From contig JAEYSJ010000298.1 in the NCBI GenBank assembly GCA_023434855.1, forward strand, positions 1 through 5,414: a stretch of 5,414 nt of DNA, given 5' to 3'. Under the pieces are notes generated by a model. The model was not told the DNA's origin and ran no database searches. It saw nothing but the letters and a program-made list of their open reading frames with translations. The stretch comes from Bacillota bacterium (lineage in GTDB: Bacteria; Bacillota_C; Negativicutes; JAEYSJ01). How positions within the stretch are numbered: the first letter of the stretch is position 1; the number at the start of each line of letters is the position of its first letter. Made by a program: the position numbers and the translations under genes. This document shows positions 4,550 to 5,414 of the stretch, piece after piece.

Positions 4550-5313
4550 GGCATTACCTCCCCGGCCCAGAACACCGGTCCGTCACTGCAGATCTTCCGT
4601 CTGGTTCCGTCATTGGCAGCGCAAGTACATGACAGGCAGCCACCAATCCCACAAGCCATATGCTCTTCCAGGGAAACCTGGCATGGAACTCTGAATTGTT
4701 TGGCAATAGCAGCTGTTCCTTCCATCATGGGCCGCGGACCACAGGTGTATATCATATCAAAATTACCCTTCTCTAAAAGCCCCGGCAGCGCCTCTAAGGC
4801 AACACCACGAATGCCTAAAGTTCCATCATCGGTGGTAATATGAATATTTTGGCAAAGCTTTTCAAAGATAGCAGGCCAAAACATTTCCTGCCTGGTTCGT
4901 CCTCCCATTAGTATTTCCATTGGTCTGGGACATAATGTCCGCGCCAGATATACCAGGGGTGCCAGCCCCATACCGCCGCCTACCAATAGCGGATGCTCAC
5001 ATTCCAGATTGAATCCATGACCAAGCGGCCCCAGGCAATCAATGAAAGCGCCTGTCGGCAATTTAGCCAAACAGGCTGTTCCGACACCAACAATGCGGTA
5101 AATTACCGTAATTGTTCCGGCATTTCTGTCTACATCGGCAATACTAAGGGCACGTCGCAAGAGCGGCTGATAACTGTCAGCCACCCTGATGTGCGTAAAC
5201 TGGCCGGGTTCGGCCTGGACAGCTATTTCCGGAGCTTTAAATGTTAATTGTTTAACCATATTGCCAATGTCTTTATGCTCCACAATGACTGCCTGAACTA
5301 CTTTCTTAGACAA
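4546..5313 (-). CDS. pyrK: Dihydroorotate dehydrogenase electron transfer subunit
   Basis: This is an FAD and [2Fe-2S] protein that takes electrons from the FMN of PyrD and reduces NAD+. The 255 residues match the usual length. An N-terminal ferredoxin-reductase-like beta barrel carries the FAD motif RRALSI (53-58). A nucleotide-binding domain follows with [10 protein letters not shown] (111-120) and CGPRPM (191-196). The C-terminal cluster ligands are C221, C226, C229 and C242 (C-x4-C-x2-C-x12-C), then the characteristic SDGPVF. The start is TTG at 5313, supported by GGAGG (5326-5322) 8 nt upstream; the next in-frame methionine, M19, would remove conserved sequence. It overlaps the carB stop by 8 nt and the pyrD start by 4 nt, so the three are translationally linked. 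Confidence 0.97.
   Translation of the reverse strand: MSKKVVQAVIVEHKDIGNMVKQLTFKAPEIAVQAEPGQFTHIRVADSYQPLLRRALSIADVDRNAGTITVIYRIVGVGTACLAKLPTGAFIDCLGPLGHGFNLECEHPLLVGGGMGLAPLVYLARTLCPRPMEILMGGRTRQEMFWPAIFEKLCQNIHITTDDGTLGIRGVALEALPGLLEKGNFDMIYTCGPRPMMEGTAAIAKQFRVPCQVSLEEHMACGIGGCLSCTCAANDGTRRKICSDGPVFWAGEVMP
4557..4561 (-). promoter_or_regulatory. SD deciding the pyrD start
   Basis: GGAGG with a 7-nt spacer (TAATGCC) precedes the ATG at 4549, inside the last codons of pyrK. It favours the long form of PyrD over the family-typical start at 4513, whose best upstream match is only AGG at 9 nt. Confidence 0.75.
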
Positions 5314-5414
5314 GTCCGTCGCCTCCGCCTACATAATCCTGAAGAGCCAGCACATACACCAACCGGCGTTCCCGCATAAAAGTAAGCACACTTAAAACTT
5401 CCTTTGCTGTATCC
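5306..5414 (-). CDS. carB: Carbamoyl-phosphate synthase large subunit, C-terminal end (partial)
   Basis: Only the last 35 codons and the TAA (5308-5306) are in the window; the reading frame stays open to the right edge. The visible start, DTAKEVLSVLTFM, fits the end of the CarB methylglyoxal-synthase-like regulatory domain, where members of the family read LTSLDTA followed by a helix. About twenty further residues, ending YVGGGDGLV, form a tail I cannot match to a known motif. CarB makes carbamoyl phosphate from bicarbonate, ammonia and ATP and commonly lies just upstream of pyrK-pyrD in Firmicute pyr operons, which is much of the support. The 8-nt overlap with pyrK shows that they share one transcript. 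With so little sequence, another pyr gene is possible. Confidence 0.65.
   Translation of the reverse strand, partial: DTAKEVLSVLTFMRERRLVYVLALQDYVGGGDGLV
5322..5326 (-). promoter_or_regulatory. SD deciding the pyrK TTG start
   Basis: GGAGG lies 8 nt upstream of the TTG at 5313, inside the last codons of carB. It is what fixes the unusual TTG as the pyrK start, because there is no ATG before residue 19. Confidence 0.85.

Noticed and set aside
3711..4694. Long plus-strand open frame (327 codons) antisense to pyrD and pyrK
   Set aside because: It begins with TTG, has no SD, is rich in Thr, Ala, Pro and Ser as expected from the reverse of a GC-rich coding frame, and lies opposite unmistakable pyrD and pyrK.

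Overview
The window looks like a chromosomal segment of a low-to-mid GC Gram-positive-type anaerobe. I infer a Firmicute, plausibly of the Negativicutes (Sporomusa/Pelosinus-like). The grounds are the NAD-linked class 1B dihydroorotate dehydrogenase pair PyrK-PyrD, a Bacillus-like single-domain CheY, strong GGAGG Shine-Dalgarno (SD) sites, consensus sigma-A promoters and CCA-encoding tRNA genes. The genus is not provable from this sequence. Every gene I can support lies on the minus strand, so transcription runs from right to left.

Right part (2232-5414): the distal half of a de novo pyrimidine operon, in transcription order carB (last 35 codons only), pyrK, pyrD, pyrF, pyrE. CarB supplies carbamoyl phosphate, PyrD with PyrK oxidises dihydroorotate to orotate with NAD+, PyrE adds the phosphoribosyl group and PyrF decarboxylates OMP to UMP. 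carB/pyrK overlap by 8 nt, pyrK/pyrD by an ATGA, and the pyrF stop abuts the pyrE start. The only real gap, 86 nt between pyrD and pyrF, holds two hairpins, one of which covers the pyrF ribosome-binding site. Twenty-two bases past pyrE lies a 71-bp imperfect palindrome that resembles a REP/MITE-type dispersed element.

Middle part (1444-2002): a tRNA cluster. An extended -10 promoter precedes Asp(GTC)-Gly(GCC)-Trp(CCA). A 75-bp spacer then carries a perfect TTGACA-17-TATAAT promoter, followed by a second, identical Gly-Trp pair and an intrinsic terminator. The Gly-Trp pair is therefore an exact duplication.

Left part (1-1333): an unrecognised 221-residue protein built of two similar halves, then a CheY-type response regulator. 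Directly after cheY come two tandem sigma-A promoters with perfect consensus hexamers, firing into another tRNA-Asp gene that is cut by the window edge at its anticodon. No transposase, CRISPR array or phage gene is visible. Nothing here amounts to a clear new defence or mobile system. The features most worth a second look are the 71-bp palindrome, the duplicated-fold protein, the tRNA promoter architecture and the pyrF leader structure.
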